A DNA stretch of 27,964 nucleotides, from assembly GCA_021806345.1 (NCBI GenBank), contig JAJZXP010000349.1, positions 1 through 27,964 of the forward strand, written 5' to 3'. Every line of letters starts with the position of its first letter. The first letter of the stretch is position 1. Positions 1 to 6,645 of the stretch are shown here, one piece after another. Both the position numbers and the translations under genes were made by a program. The notes beneath the pieces are model-generated. The model was not told the origin of the DNA, did no database searches, and saw only the letters and a list, made by a program, of their open reading frames with translations. Source of the DNA: Thermoplasmata archaeon. GTDB taxonomy: Archaea; Thermoplasmatota; Thermoplasmata; Thermoplasmatales; Thermoplasmataceae.

Positions 1-2
1 AA

Positions 3-65
3 GTAATTGGATATGATGAGTATGAGAATGAGGATTACAGTCTTTCATCGAGAAAAAATAAATGA
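3..65 (+). CDS. C-terminal tail of an unidentified plus-strand gene (partial)
   Basis: The frame beginning at base 3 is open from the window edge and ends in a TGA at 63-65, giving about 20 residues with an acidic stretch (DEYENEDY) followed by a basic end (SSRKNK). The next bases become strongly AT-rich and non-coding. The downstream genes lie on the opposite strand, so a convergent gene ending here is plausible. No family can be assigned from so short a piece, and it could be chance open frame. Confidence 0.35.
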   Translation, partial: VIGYDEYENEDYSLSSRKNK

Positions 66-120
66 TTGATGAACCTTTATTTATACCCAATGAACGTTTG
101 TTTGGCTTTATTCTTGGTTG

Positions 121-169
121 AAAAAAAATAGCCATATGAAATTTTACATAATCACTAATTAGAATGGCT
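121..169 (-). terminator. Possible U-tract terminator of the JAMM operon
   Basis: Read on the minus strand, AGCCAT (complement of 164-169) can pair with ATGGCT (complement of 130-135) across a 28-base AT-rich loop. It is followed by an eight-T run (complement of 121-128). Archaeal transcription ends mainly on U-rich tracts, so the T8 is the more meaningful part; the long-loop stem may be incidental. It would close the minus-strand unit that begins with the phosphatase gene. Confidence 0.35.
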
Positions 170-263
170 TTTGCTTTCTATTTCCTGGAATGTTCACTTG
201 TTCTAGGTTGAATGACGACCACTTCAATCTGTTTTGTTTTCAACATAAGATTAGAATGTTCCA

Positions 264-422
264 TTATATTTTTTGGAATAAACAATTTAGTTCTCCACTT
301 GAACACTTTACAACTTGACCGCTTGGAACCCTGCCACCTGATGCAAAAATAATTACGCTGAGAATTAGGATTGCCATTCCAGATTTTAACTGATCTTGTG
401 AAAAAATATGCTCTGAAAACAT
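264..422 (-). CDS. Possible small single-span membrane protein, 52 aa
   Basis: An ATG at 422 lies 8 bases after the stop of the JAMM gene in the same direction and opens a 52-codon frame ending in TAA at 264-266. The product has a polar N-terminus, a hydrophobic stretch around residues 16-28 (MAILILSVIIFAS), then GGRVPSGQVVKCSSGE with two cysteines at about residues 39 and 46. No close Shine-Dalgarno sequence is visible; AGGAGG lies too far upstream, inside the JAMM 3' end. The frame ends just after an A6 run (T6 at 269-274 on the plus strand). One extra A there would join it to a second frame ending at 178, giving an 81-residue product. I do not recognise the family with confidence. It could be a small conserved membrane protein, a decayed gene, or chance. 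Confidence 0.35.
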   Translation of the reverse strand: MFSEHIFSQDQLKSGMAILILSVIIFASGGRVPSGQVVKCSSGELNCLFQKI

Positions 423-430
423 GTTAACTT

Positions 431-808
431 CTAAAATTTTCTTCCTCCTAAAACTGCCACATTGATTTGTTCTCCTTTTCTATTGAAAAACTTATAGTCT
501 GATGGCCTGTAAGGATAACCCACGATCATGTGGATAGGTCCTGTGTTGGAAAACATATTAAGGTCTGCATCCGAGGGCCTTATGACACCTGAGGGGTGCG
601 AATGTACAGATCCAATGATTGTAAAGTCTATGGGCTTGTTCCACATCCACATTATTGTGTGATGATCACCCTGAACTGTTCCAGGCAACATTGCTATTTC
701 GTAAATTACTTCATGTTCTGCCTTCAGCATTGCTCCAAATTCCATGGGGTATGAGTCCTTGGATGCCTCCATTATCATAGAGATTAATCTAGATCTAATT
801 GACCACAT
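431..808 (-). CDS. Minimal JAMM/MPN+ domain metalloprotease-like protein
   Basis: A 125-residue protein that is almost entirely one JAMM (MPN+) domain, the zinc isopeptidase fold of Rpn11, Csn5 and archaeal desampylases. The full motif is visible: E23 (PMEFGAML), H69-S-H71-P-S-G, then S79 and D82 in RPSDAD. This fits E...HxH(x7)S(x2)D, so a catalytically competent zinc site is expected. Archaeal relatives remove ubiquitin-like SAMP modifiers from proteins or act on sulfur-carrier fusions; the substrate here cannot be read from sequence. It has no extra domain, signal peptide or membrane segment, so it should be cytosolic. The ATG at 808 lies inside the 3' end of the NAD kinase gene (14-base overlap), implying translational coupling as the third gene of the phosphatase-NAD kinase-JAMM operon. 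Confidence 0.85.
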   Translation of the reverse strand: MWSIRSRLISMIMEASKDSYPMEFGAMLKAEHEVIYEIAMLPGTVQGDHHTIMWMWNKPIDFTIIGSVHSHPSGVIRPSDADLNMFSNTGPIHMIVGYPYRPSDYKFFNRKGEQINVAVLGGRKF

Positions 809-1616
809 CTTTAAGCAGTTTCTCCCTTAATTTTGAGTAGAAATCTCTCCTTAGTGTAATAAACTTGAAGGATTTTGATGCCCTCGTAATTGTTAACCTG
901 TCTGAAGAATTGAAATTTATTTCTCTCTGCCCGTCCAGAATTATTATGCAATCATGTTCATTTCCAGAAACAGATATTTCCAAAAGGGAGGAGGACGGCA
1001 CTACCATTGGGCGAATTCTCAATGTAACTGGTGCAAGGTATGATATAACCATTGCCTGTGTAGCGGGCATGACTATTGGTCCTCCGGCACTTAGGGAGTA
1101 AGAAGTCGATCCTACCGGTGTAGCAACTATAATCCCATCTGCCTTAGTTCTTTCCACAAAATTGTTATCGAGATAGAGTTTGAAATTTCTGATTTTCGAT
1201 ACCCGGTTACTGTGAATTACCACTTCGTTCATGGCATAGCCTACTGGTTCACCGTTAAGCATAATCTCCAGTTTCATGAATTCCATGTATCTGTGTTCTC
1301 CCCTGACGATCCTGTAAACTGTCTCTTCAACTTTTCCTATTTCCACTTCACTCAGAAACCCAAGTGACCCCATGTTGATGCCAAGAATTGCACCCTTTGC
1401 CTTTTGTGCTGCCAGTAGCACAGTTCCGTCACCACCAATAGTGAAAATAATATCTGCCTCAATTTCATCCATCGGCCTGTACTCCTTCCCCTTTATGAAA
1501 TCTGACAGCCCAGTTTCATAAACACGTTCCCATTCAGACGGGATTATGTAATCAATTCTTTCAACAATCTTTGCGCATCTGGAACAATCCTTTCGGATTA
1601 TATATGCTATCTTCAT
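795..1616 (-). CDS. nadK: NAD kinase (ATP/polyphosphate-NAD kinase)
   Basis: Phosphorylates the 2'-hydroxyl of the adenosine ribose of NAD to make NADP, the cell's source of reducing cofactor for biosynthesis. At 273 residues it has normal family length. The GGDGT motif is at residues 61-65, followed by GINMGSLGFLSE (79-90). The conserved NE pair is at 130-131 (AMNEVVIH), and the nucleotide-binding segment with TPVGSTSYSLSAGGP is at about 166-180. The N-terminal strand carries a CSRC cysteine pair at 11-14, not usual for the family's catalytic site. Its ATG overlaps the TGA of the upstream phosphatase gene by 4 bases, and its own 3' end overlaps the JAMM gene. Soluble cytosolic enzyme. Confidence 0.93.
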   Translation of the reverse strand: MKIAYIIRKDCSRCAKIVERIDYIIPSEWERVYETGLSDFIKGKEYRPMDEIEADIIFTIGGDGTVLLAAQKAKGAILGINMGSLGFLSEVEIGKVEETVYRIVRGEHRYMEFMKLEIMLNGEPVGYAMNEVVIHSNRVSKIRNFKLYLDNNFVERTKADGIIVATPVGSTSYSLSAGGPIVMPATQAMVISYLAPVTLRIRPMVVPSSSLLEISVSGNEHDCIIILDGQREINFNSSDRLTITRASKSFKFITLRRDFYSKLREKLLKDVVN

Positions 1617-2389
1617 CCTTTCATTATCTCCTGGATTTTATTACCATATGAGGAGGATAGGGCGATCATATTCACTCTTTCCCTGACATCCTTGCCCATA
1701 TTCAATTCATGATAAGAACCGTCAAGTATAAATCCCCCAGTTTCCTTTATAAGTAGATACCCAGCCGCCACATCCACGTTTCTCAACTGTTTTTCTATTC
1801 CAAGGTAAGCCACGTTATCTAACGATCCATTAGCCAGTAAGGCCATTTCCAGAGAAGCGCAGCCTAAAATTCTCTTTCTTGTAATTCCTTCCCTCAAAAA
1901 GTTGTGGACTATTTCATCACTAAGTGAGTAGACTACGGATGCTCCGCTTCTCTTATCTGATGTTTCCAATTTAACTCCGTTTCTGTAAGCCCCCTCATCC
2001 TTCGCTGCCCAGAAATAATTCCCAGTGGCAAGGTTGATTACCAATGCCTCTTCCATATCACTGAACTCTTCAGTCATTATAGCAAGGGACATGGAATAGA
2101 ATGGAATTTGGTTTTCTGCATTATAGGTGCCGTCAAGAGGATCCATGACTATGCTTTTTCTGTATCCCCTGTCAACGAACCCTATTTCCTCGCTGACTAT
2201 GTTAAATGGCAGATCCAGTTCCTCAATTCTTGCAATAAGGGCATCCTCTGCCAATTTGTCTAGTCTCGAGGTTTCAGTGCCATCAGCTCCCATGCCCATA
2301 TATCCTACTCTTTCCTCTTTTCTCTCCATATTTGAGAAAATCTCCTTTACTTCCACCCCTGTCTCAATAAAATTTTTGAGGAAATGCAT
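1613..2389 (-). CDS. Inositol monophosphatase / fructose-1,6-bisphosphatase family protein
   Basis: A 258-residue member of the lithium-sensitive Mg-dependent phosphatase superfamily. The metal-binding signatures are SEE at residues 66-68, DPLDGT at 83-88, and the C-terminal NVDVAAGYLLIKETGG around 204-219, whose aspartate (about 206) replaces the canonical WDxAAG. Archaeal members often act on both inositol-1-phosphate and fructose-1,6-bisphosphate. Sequence alone does not decide between them, although adjacency to NAD kinase recalls the reported NADP phosphatase activity of some archaeal homologues. First gene of a three-gene operon with nadK and a JAMM protein. The ATG at 2389 is about 26 bases from a TATA-like element and has no Shine-Dalgarno, so the transcript is probably leaderless. 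Confidence 0.88.
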   Translation of the reverse strand: MHFLKNFIETGVEVKEIFSNMERKEERVGYMGMGADGTETSRLDKLAEDALIARIEELDLPFNIVSEEIGFVDRGYRKSIVMDPLDGTYNAENQIPFYSMSLAIMTEEFSDMEEALVINLATGNYFWAAKDEGAYRNGVKLETSDKRSGASVVYSLSDEIVHNFLREGITRKRILGCASLEMALLANGSLDNVAYLGIEKQLRNVDVAAGYLLIKETGGFILDGSYHELNMGKDVRERVNMIALSSSYGNKIQEIMKG

Positions 2390-2409
2390 AGTTTGTTATT
2401 GAATGAGAC

Positions 2410-2421
2410 TATATAATTAAT
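2410..2421 (-). promoter_or_regulatory. TATA-like promoter of the phosphatase-nadK-JAMM operon
   Basis: Minus-strand TTAATTATAT (complement of 2411-2420) is centred about 26 bases before the phosphatase ATG at 2389. This spacing puts the transcription start at or next to the start codon. The element overlaps the stop codon of rpo3 (2417-2419), so this operon may be driven independently of the upstream ribosomal/RNA polymerase operon despite the 27-base gap. Confidence 0.5.
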
Positions 2422-3289
2422 CTGGAGTGATCAGACTTTCGTGTAGAATAATCAATCTTTCCGGTAGTCTCTGCAAAGCCACTTCCAAAGTTTTCGACGC
2501 TGAAAGGGACCCGTCTGTTTCAAATTTAAAAACAAATCTGTCGGTGAATTCTTTGACCTCAATTTGAGATAACTCGTTCACCTTAGATTGTCGTATGCAT
2601 GTGTTTATAAAACTCATTAACTCTTTTTGCTGAAAGTCATCTGTTATTGTGATTTTTGATTGGGATTCGGAAATGATCGATTGCTTGAATTTTTGTTTGA
2701 TTTCTTCCCATCCCTTGTAGTCCTGCTTGTTAATTGTGAATTCCCTATGGTATTTGTAAGAGACACCTGAGGTGACCTGCCATTTCGCATGCTCCCTCGC
2801 AGTTCCCATTGTTGCTTCCGCAGTTACTAACAAAGCCTGTTTTGGGCCAAGTTTTACGATAGGAATATACAGATCAGTTGGTTTTAAGTCAGTGTTTCCG
2901 GTAAATGCAACCAGATCTCCGCTGTAAACCTCTCCCGGTCCAGTCTTATCAATGCTGTAGGATACCGTGCATAAAGAGCACCCTCTTCCGCCACAAGAAC
3001 ATTCATCCCTGAAATTCATTTTAGGATCAGTTAGGATTGGTATCATTCCAAGTCTTTGGGCTACCATTTCATCAAATAGCGGAAGGGAAGAGTCAAAAAC
3101 ATTTCCTAAGGAATCCCTTATCTGACCATGCCTGAATACAACCTTGTCGATTGCCATTTTAGGTATATCATTGATCAGCGTCCTTCTCAATGAATTGGCC
3201 ATTCCTTCTGTTATTCCTGCGATCTCAAATCTTATAAAATTGTTGGATTTATTGTAAATAGTTATTTTGGGGTCTTTTGCTGCTGGCAT
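2417..3289 (-). CDS. rpo3: RNA polymerase subunit Rpo3 (RpoD), zinc-loop type
   Basis: Archaeal counterpart of eukaryotic Rpb3/AC40 and half of bacterial alpha; with Rpo11 it nucleates assembly of RNA polymerase. The N-terminal dimerisation domain shows [12 protein letters not shown] (about 32-43) and AIDKVVF. C97-x-C99-x4-C104-x2-C107 matches the zinc-loop spacing type of Rpb3. The segment after HAKWQ, where several archaeal RpoD proteins carry a ferredoxin-like domain with cluster cysteines, has only one cysteine (about residue 231). An Fe-S cluster is therefore not expected there. At 290 residues it is at the long end of the family. Its ATG overlaps the uS11 stop by one base, making it last in the uS13-uS4-uS11-rpo3 operon. 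Confidence 0.95.
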   Translation of the reverse strand: MPAAKDPKITIYNKSNNFIRFEIAGITEGMANSLRRTLINDIPKMAIDKVVFRHGQIRDSLGNVFDSSLPLFDEMVAQRLGMIPILTDPKMNFRDECSCGGRGCSLCTVSYSIDKTGPGEVYSGDLVAFTGNTDLKPTDLYIPIVKLGPKQALLVTAEATMGTAREHAKWQVTSGVSYKYHREFTINKQDYKGWEEIKQKFKQSIISESQSKITITDDFQQKELMSFINTCIRQSKVNELSQIEVKEFTDRFVFKFETDGSLSASKTLEVALQRLPERLIILHESLITPD

Positions 3290-3672
3290 TAAACCCTCCT
3301 TCCTCTTTTTCCGCCTTTCTTCTTTGTGCCATCATGGGGCACTGGTGTGACTTCTTCTATTCTGACAATTTTAAATCCGGCTCTTGAAAGCGCCCTTATT
3401 GCTGATTGCGCCCCAGGGCCGGGTATTTTTGATCTGTTTCCACCTGGTGCCCTTACTTTGATTATGAGGTCTGTTACCTCCTTTTCTCTTAATTTTTCTG
3501 AAACCAAGTCCGCCGCTTTCATTGCAGCATAGGGGCTGGATTCGTCCCTGTCGTTCTTGACGACCATCCCTCCAGTTGCCTTTGCAAGTGTTTCGGCTCC
3601 AGTCTGATCTGTTACAAGTATAATTGTGTTGTTTGCCGATGAATATATATGTGCAATTCCAGTTTTGTTCAT
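3289..3672 (-). CDS. rps11: Small ribosomal subunit protein uS11
   Basis: A 127-residue uS11, a platform protein of the 30S subunit that binds 16S rRNA near the mRNA exit. Diagnostic segments are [21 protein letters not shown] near the N-terminus, [24 protein letters not shown] in the middle, and the basic C-terminus with [20 protein letters not shown]. The start ATG overlaps the uS4 stop by 4 bases and the stop abuts the rpo3 start, indicating tight translational coupling inside the operon. Normal family length, nothing missing. Confidence 0.96.
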   Translation of the reverse strand: MNKTGIAHIYSSANNTIILVTDQTGAETLAKATGGMVVKNDRDESSPYAAMKAADLVSEKLREKEVTDLIIKVRAPGGNRSKIPGPGAQSAIRALSRAGFKIVRIEEVTPVPHDGTKKKGGKRGRRV

Positions 3673-4283
3673 TGTTTTCCCTCCTTTGGTTTTTCTTCGC
3701 CCTCGCTCTTTGCCTCCTCTTCAGGGGACTCTGCTTCTTCTGGTTCTTCTGCGTTTCCCGCGATGACCATTCTAATTGGGTGATGCTCATCCATGAAGGG
3801 TGAATGCTCAGAATACTCTATTGACTCTTCTTCATATGCTTCAACCGAAAGCCCGGGTACAGTAACCCTTTTTCCGTTTAACAGTATATGACCGTGAGAT
3901 ATCATCTGTCTTGCCTGTTTGACAGTTTTTGCTAAATTTCTTCTATAAACGATGGTTTGTAATCTTCTTTCCAAAACACTTTCTATATTTAATGAAAGAA
4001 TATCATCAAGAGATGCGTTGCCGGGGGCTATTTTATATCTGCTCAGCCTTGCTAAAAGCAAGTTTAGCTGCTTAATTGCAAGTGGATCATTTCTTCTTGT
4101 CCTGGCCTGAAGATTTCTTGCCTGAGATCGTATATTATCAAGAGTTGATTGACTTCTCCACAATTCTCTCTTATTCTTTAAACCGTACTGATTGATAATT
4201 TTCCTCTCGTCGTCAATTCTGCTCTTTTCCCAAGGATGTCTTGGCGTTGAATATAACTTTTTCTGAAACTTTGGATCTCCCAA
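3669..4283 (-). CDS. rps4: Small ribosomal subunit protein uS4 with acidic tail
   Basis: A 204-residue archaeal uS4, a primary 16S rRNA-binding protein that nucleates 30S assembly. The N-terminus [20 protein letters not shown] is the archaeal type. The S4 RNA-binding domain (about residues 105-165) includes [20 protein letters not shown]. After about residue 178 comes a low-complexity glutamate- and lysine-rich tail (repeated [11 protein letters not shown]), longer and more acidic than the core fold needs. The gene follows uS13 by 6 bases and overlaps uS11 by 4 bases. Confidence 0.95.
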   Translation of the reverse strand: MGDPKFQKKLYSTPRHPWEKSRIDDERKIINQYGLKNKRELWRSQSTLDNIRSQARNLQARTRRNDPLAIKQLNLLLARLSRYKIAPGNASLDDILSLNIESVLERRLQTIVYRRNLAKTVKQARQMISHGHILLNGKRVTVPGLSVEAYEEESIEYSEHSPFMDEHHPIRMVIAGNAEEPEEAESPEEEAKSEGEEKPKEGKQ

Positions 4284-4289
4284 TTTTTA

Positions 4290-4757
4290 TCACTCCTTTT
4301 TCCTTTGAACTCCCACCGTTAGTCCTTTCCTGCCATTGCTTCTGGTTCTCTGACCCCTAACCTTATGGTGAGTCTCGTGCCTAATTCCCCTGTATGATCT
4401 TATTTTCTTCATGAGGTTGATATTATCCTGAATCTGTATCTGCAAGTCCTGTCCCACAAGATTTGCATTTTTTCCAGTTACTGGATCTAACCTGTTGTTA
4501 AGCATCCATCCGGGAAGGCCCTCGAAATCTTCTGATTCGATGTAATCCCGTATCTCCTGAATTTTTTCCTCACTAAGATCTCCGAGTCTCATGGATTCAT
4601 CGATTTCTAATTTTTTAGTAAGGGTTTCTGCAAGTCTGATTCCTATTCCCTTTAAATCAGACAGGGCTAACACTACGTCTCTTTCACCCTTCAAGTCCAT
4701 TCCTGCAATTCGAACAATATATTGAAAGTCATCTTTTTCCTTTTGCTCAGGCATCAA
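4290..4757 (-). CDS. rps13: Small ribosomal subunit protein uS13
   Basis: A 155-residue uS13 of archaeal/eukaryotic (S18e-like) type. It sits at the head of the 30S subunit, contacting the 50S subunit and P-site tRNA. Visible landmarks are the helix-hairpin-helix region LALSDLKGIGIRLAETLTKK (about 30-50), LPGWMLNNRLDPVTGKN, and the basic C-terminus SYRGIRHETHHKVRGQRTRS. First gene of the uS13-uS4-uS11-rpo3 operon, preceded by a TATA-like box about 60 bases upstream and a weak GGTGA ribosome-binding site. Confidence 0.96.
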   Translation of the reverse strand: MMPEQKEKDDFQYIVRIAGMDLKGERDVVLALSDLKGIGIRLAETLTKKLEIDESMRLGDLSEEKIQEIRDYIESEDFEGLPGWMLNNRLDPVTGKNANLVGQDLQIQIQDNINLMKKIRSYRGIRHETHHKVRGQRTRSNGRKGLTVGVQRKKE

Positions 4758-4815
4758 TTCACCAATCCTTAAATTTAACTTTAAGCGCTATTAATAGCTC
4801 AACGTCATCTTTAAA

Positions 4816-4827
4816 AAATATATATTC
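4816..4827 (-). promoter_or_regulatory. TATA-like promoter of the uS13 operon
   Basis: Minus-strand AATATATATTTT (complement of 4816-4827) lies about 64 bases before the uS13 ATG. The expected transcription start, about 25 bases on, leaves a leader of roughly 35-40 bases containing a purine-rich GGTGA before the start codon. It sits in the short gap after the DUF357 gene, so the ribosomal operon can be transcribed on its own. Confidence 0.45.
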
Positions 4828-4840
4828 TTTTTGTAATTGT

Positions 4841-4859
4841 TTCACTTAAAAAAAGTGAA
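4841..4859. repeat. Perfect 7-bp inverted repeat at the DUF357 stop codon
   Basis: TTCACTT (4841-4847) and AAGTGAA (4853-4859) are perfect complements around an A5 loop. The left arm contains the complement of the TGA stop of the DUF357 gene (4842-4844). The hairpin is AT-rich, has no U-tract directly after it, and is weak as a terminator; it may simply affect mRNA 3'-end stability. Confidence 0.4.
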
Positions 4860-5204
4860 TTTTCTATAATCTCCATCCGTTTCAAAGATCCCGAGTCTGA
4901 CTCCGCTATCTATCCAACCATATGAATAGTTCAATGCTGATATTGCGTTTATAAGATCTCCCTTACTTTGAAAGAACTTTGCATCACTGTAGTATGATTT
5001 AATCATATCCATGGAACTGTTTGCGTATTCCCATAACGAGGAATTTTCTGGAATACATATCTTAAGGTTTTCTAGGGCTATTTTCTCCACTTCTAGGTAT
5101 TTATTCACCCTTTCAAGCAATTCCTCATTTAGGTTACTCAGTTCATCACCGATATGTGGAGTAGTCGTTAAGAAGATTCCAGATTTGCTTCTGTGTTCCC
5201 TCAT
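4842..5204 (-). CDS. DUF357 family protein
   Basis: A roughly 120-residue archaeal protein of the DUF357 family: small, all-helical and of unknown function. The family signature is in the C-terminal half, YYSDAKFFQSKGDLINAISA followed by LNYSYGWIDSGVRLGIF, matching the family pattern of a Y..DA..F...GD..AF....Y..GW.D.G.RLG.F. I prefer the ATG at 5204, which has GAAGGTG just upstream, over the GTG at 5213. With either start, the first 55-65 bases overlap the end of the preceding basic-protein gene in another frame, which is unusually long for an operon overlap. A later GTG or TTG start near residue 25-30 of this frame would remove the overlap and still keep the domain. Cytosolic; no membrane segment. 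Confidence 0.75.
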   Translation of the reverse strand: MREHRSKSGIFLTTTPHIGDELSNLNEELLERVNKYLEVEKIALENLKICIPENSSLWEYANSSMDMIKSYYSDAKFFQSKGDLINAISALNYSYGWIDSGVRLGIFETDGDYRKFTFFK

Positions 5205-5484
5205 CAAGCACACCTTCTTCTTTCTTTTTCATTATGAAATCCCTTGCCTCGCTTATGCCCTGTCTTGATGCGATCGCGTAAATTCCTCCTGCAATTGATC
5301 CCCTTATACTGTCTGGCAATTTCTCTACCGCCTTGGAAAGCATAAATGTAAATTCCTCTGTTTTTCGCATATCTAATTTTTTAATTCTCTTACTATAAGA
5401 ATTTGCCTTCAAATCGTTTCTGTTATTATTCCAGTTGCCTCTGCCCACTGGCCTTTTATTTGTAAATCTTTTTCTTGCAGCCAT
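5146..5484 (-). CDS. Unrecognised small basic protein
   Basis: A 112-residue protein of unrecognised family. The first 40 residues are rich in R, K and N (MAARKRFTNKRPVGRGNWNN) and look disordered and nucleic-acid binding. Residues 40-112 look helical, with LSKAVEKLPDSIRGSIAGGI and a glycine-containing turn. The composition would suit an RNA- or ribosome-associated factor, but that is inference. It is the first gene of a two-gene unit with the DUF357 protein, whose start overlaps its 3' end. A TTTAAA element about 35 bases upstream of the ATG (around 5517-5522) could be its TATA box. Good codon structure, a sensible start and absence of internal stops support it as real. Confidence 0.7.
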   Translation of the reverse strand: MAARKRFTNKRPVGRGNWNNNRNDLKANSYSKRIKKLDMRKTEEFTFMLSKAVEKLPDSIRGSIAGGIYAIASRQGISEARDFIMKKKEEGVLDEGTQKQIWNLLNDYSTYR

Positions 5485-5564
5485 TATTTTTTTCGATATT
5501 GAATGTAAGCCATTGTTTTAAACCTTGTTATGAATAGAAAGGAAAAAGACCCCTGGAAATTGGA

Positions 5565-6566
5565 TTAAAATGTTACCCTGAATATGGAACTTAGATGCCA
5601 TGTGTGCGGGGCATATGATTTGACTGGATGGCTTTCAATCAGTGAAAGGGTATAGCCCATTGCTTTTCCCATTGAACTTATCTGGTAGATGCCGGATTCT
5701 ATGCTTGAAGTCTCTTCAAGGTGATGTAATAATATATACCCATTATTTCTGGTCCTGCGAAGACCATGTACAAGGTATTCCTTCGATTTGAAATTACCCA
5801 TTAGCACAAGATCTGCCCTGTCAGGCGAATAAAAGTTCCTGCAGTCCATACATACCGCTTGTATCTTGTGGCTCACCCCGTTTACTTCAGCACTCTTTTT
5901 AAGGTACGATATTGAAGCTGGGTTAATGTCTATACTAGTAATCTTATTGATATTCTCCATCTTGGCTAAAGGAAGCGAAAAATAACCAATTCCTGCAAAC
6001 ATATCAACTGCATCCGATATCCTAAGATTTTTCAAATTGTTTAAGCCTCTTTCAACAACATTCCCTTTACTGAACATTATTGATGAGGGGTCAAATAGAA
6101 ATATTGCCCCATTTTCCCGCATCCGTATCTCCCCAGATTTTCCATAAACTAGAGTCATCCTTGGCTTCCTTTCTTGATTGGAAATTTTGTCTGAGACAAG
6201 ATATACCTGTTGTCCCAGGTGATTTATTACTATTTCCTTTGCAACAATTTCGATTCCATCAAAATACCGGTTAAAAACAATTGCGTTTCCCAATCTTTCC
6301 CATCCAATCCTTCTATTGTTAATTCCGTTTCTATTCAAGATCTCCCTGATGCCAATACTTGCCTTTCTTGATGGCATATCATATTCCTCGATTCTGACCT
6401 CCATAGTTTTGAGAATTATATTCTCTGGAACATATTTGAGCGGGACTATAATCTCCACTCCCTTTGGGACAATCTTCAAAGTCTTATCGATATAGTCCCT
6501 CTTCAGTCCATAATTGATGAATTTTGGTGCTTCTAATTTCGGGACCACAGCACAGGGAACTCTCAC
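5565..6566 (-). CDS. taw2: tRNA wybutosine-synthesizing protein Taw2 (Trm5/Taw2 family)
   Basis: A 333-residue class I SAM-dependent enzyme of the Trm5/TYW2 family acting on G37-derived bases of tRNA-Phe. The N-terminal domain contains the family's LKRDYIDKTLKIVPKG segment (about 21-36). The Rossmann domain has motif I VDMFAGIGYFSLPL (187-200), then SIDINPASISYLKKSAEVNG and ADLVLMGNF (251-259). Trm5 methyltransferases have an asparagine-proline pair at that last position; the glycine form, together with the following LLHHLEE (279-285), fits Taw2. Taw2 transfers the 3-amino-3-carboxypropyl group of SAM to 4-demethylwyosine. Trm5 remains the alternative. The start is a GTG with no Shine-Dalgarno but a TATA-like box about 26 bases away, so it is probably leaderless. 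It is divergent from hemL. Confidence 0.8.
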   Translation of the reverse strand: MRVPCAVVPKLEAPKFINYGLKRDYIDKTLKIVPKGVEIIVPLKYVPENIILKTMEVRIEEYDMPSRKASIGIREILNRNGINNRRIGWERLGNAIVFNRYFDGIEIVAKEIVINHLGQQVYLVSDKISNQERKPRMTLVYGKSGEIRMRENGAIFLFDPSSIMFSKGNVVERGLNNLKNLRISDAVDMFAGIGYFSLPLAKMENINKITSIDINPASISYLKKSAEVNGVSHKIQAVCMDCRNFYSPDRADLVLMGNFKSKEYLVHGLRRTRNNGYILLHHLEETSSIESGIYQISSMGKAMGYTLSLIESHPVKSYAPHTWHLSSIFRVTF

Positions 6567-6587
6567 AGGACGGTGATAATGAGATTC

Positions 6588-6597
6588 GTTATTTAAC
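6588..6597. promoter_or_regulatory. Near-palindromic TATA element between taw2 and hemL
   Basis: GTTATTTAAC reads GTTAAATAAC on the other strand, so one element can present a TATA-like face in both directions. Toward taw2 it lies about 26 bases before the GTG start (leaderless). Toward hemL it would start transcription near 6618, leaving a leader of roughly 27 bases that contains AGGAGA before the GTG start. One shared box for two divergent genes is inferred; two overlapping boxes are possible. Confidence 0.45.
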
Positions 6598-6645
6598 TTC
6601 TCAATTTTTTAGGAAAGAATAAAACACAGTTACAGATTAGGAGAT

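Larger units (their letters stand above)
66..430. other. AT-rich spacer between convergent transcription units
   Basis: About 365 bases without a gene of recognised family. On the minus strand it holds a possible 52-codon ORF (264-422) and a stem followed by a U-tract (121-169), both listed separately. On the plus strand I see no coding signal after the stop at 63-65. The composition is AT-rich with several homopolymer runs (A8 at 121-128, T6 at 269-274). Confidence 0.5.

Noticed and set aside
865..1101. 78-codon plus-strand frame antisense to nadK
   Set aside because: Fully opposite a clear nadK gene; no ribosome-binding site or family signature.
3371..3790. 139-codon minus-strand frame across uS11/uS4
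   Set aside because: It lies inside the two ribosomal protein genes in another frame; composition is K/N/R-rich nonsense and it matches no family.
5565..6566. Calling the Taw2 gene Trm5 (m1G37 methyltransferase)
   Set aside because: The Trm5 asparagine-proline motif is replaced by MGNF and the HHLEE segment fits Taw2; Trm5 is kept only as an alternative.
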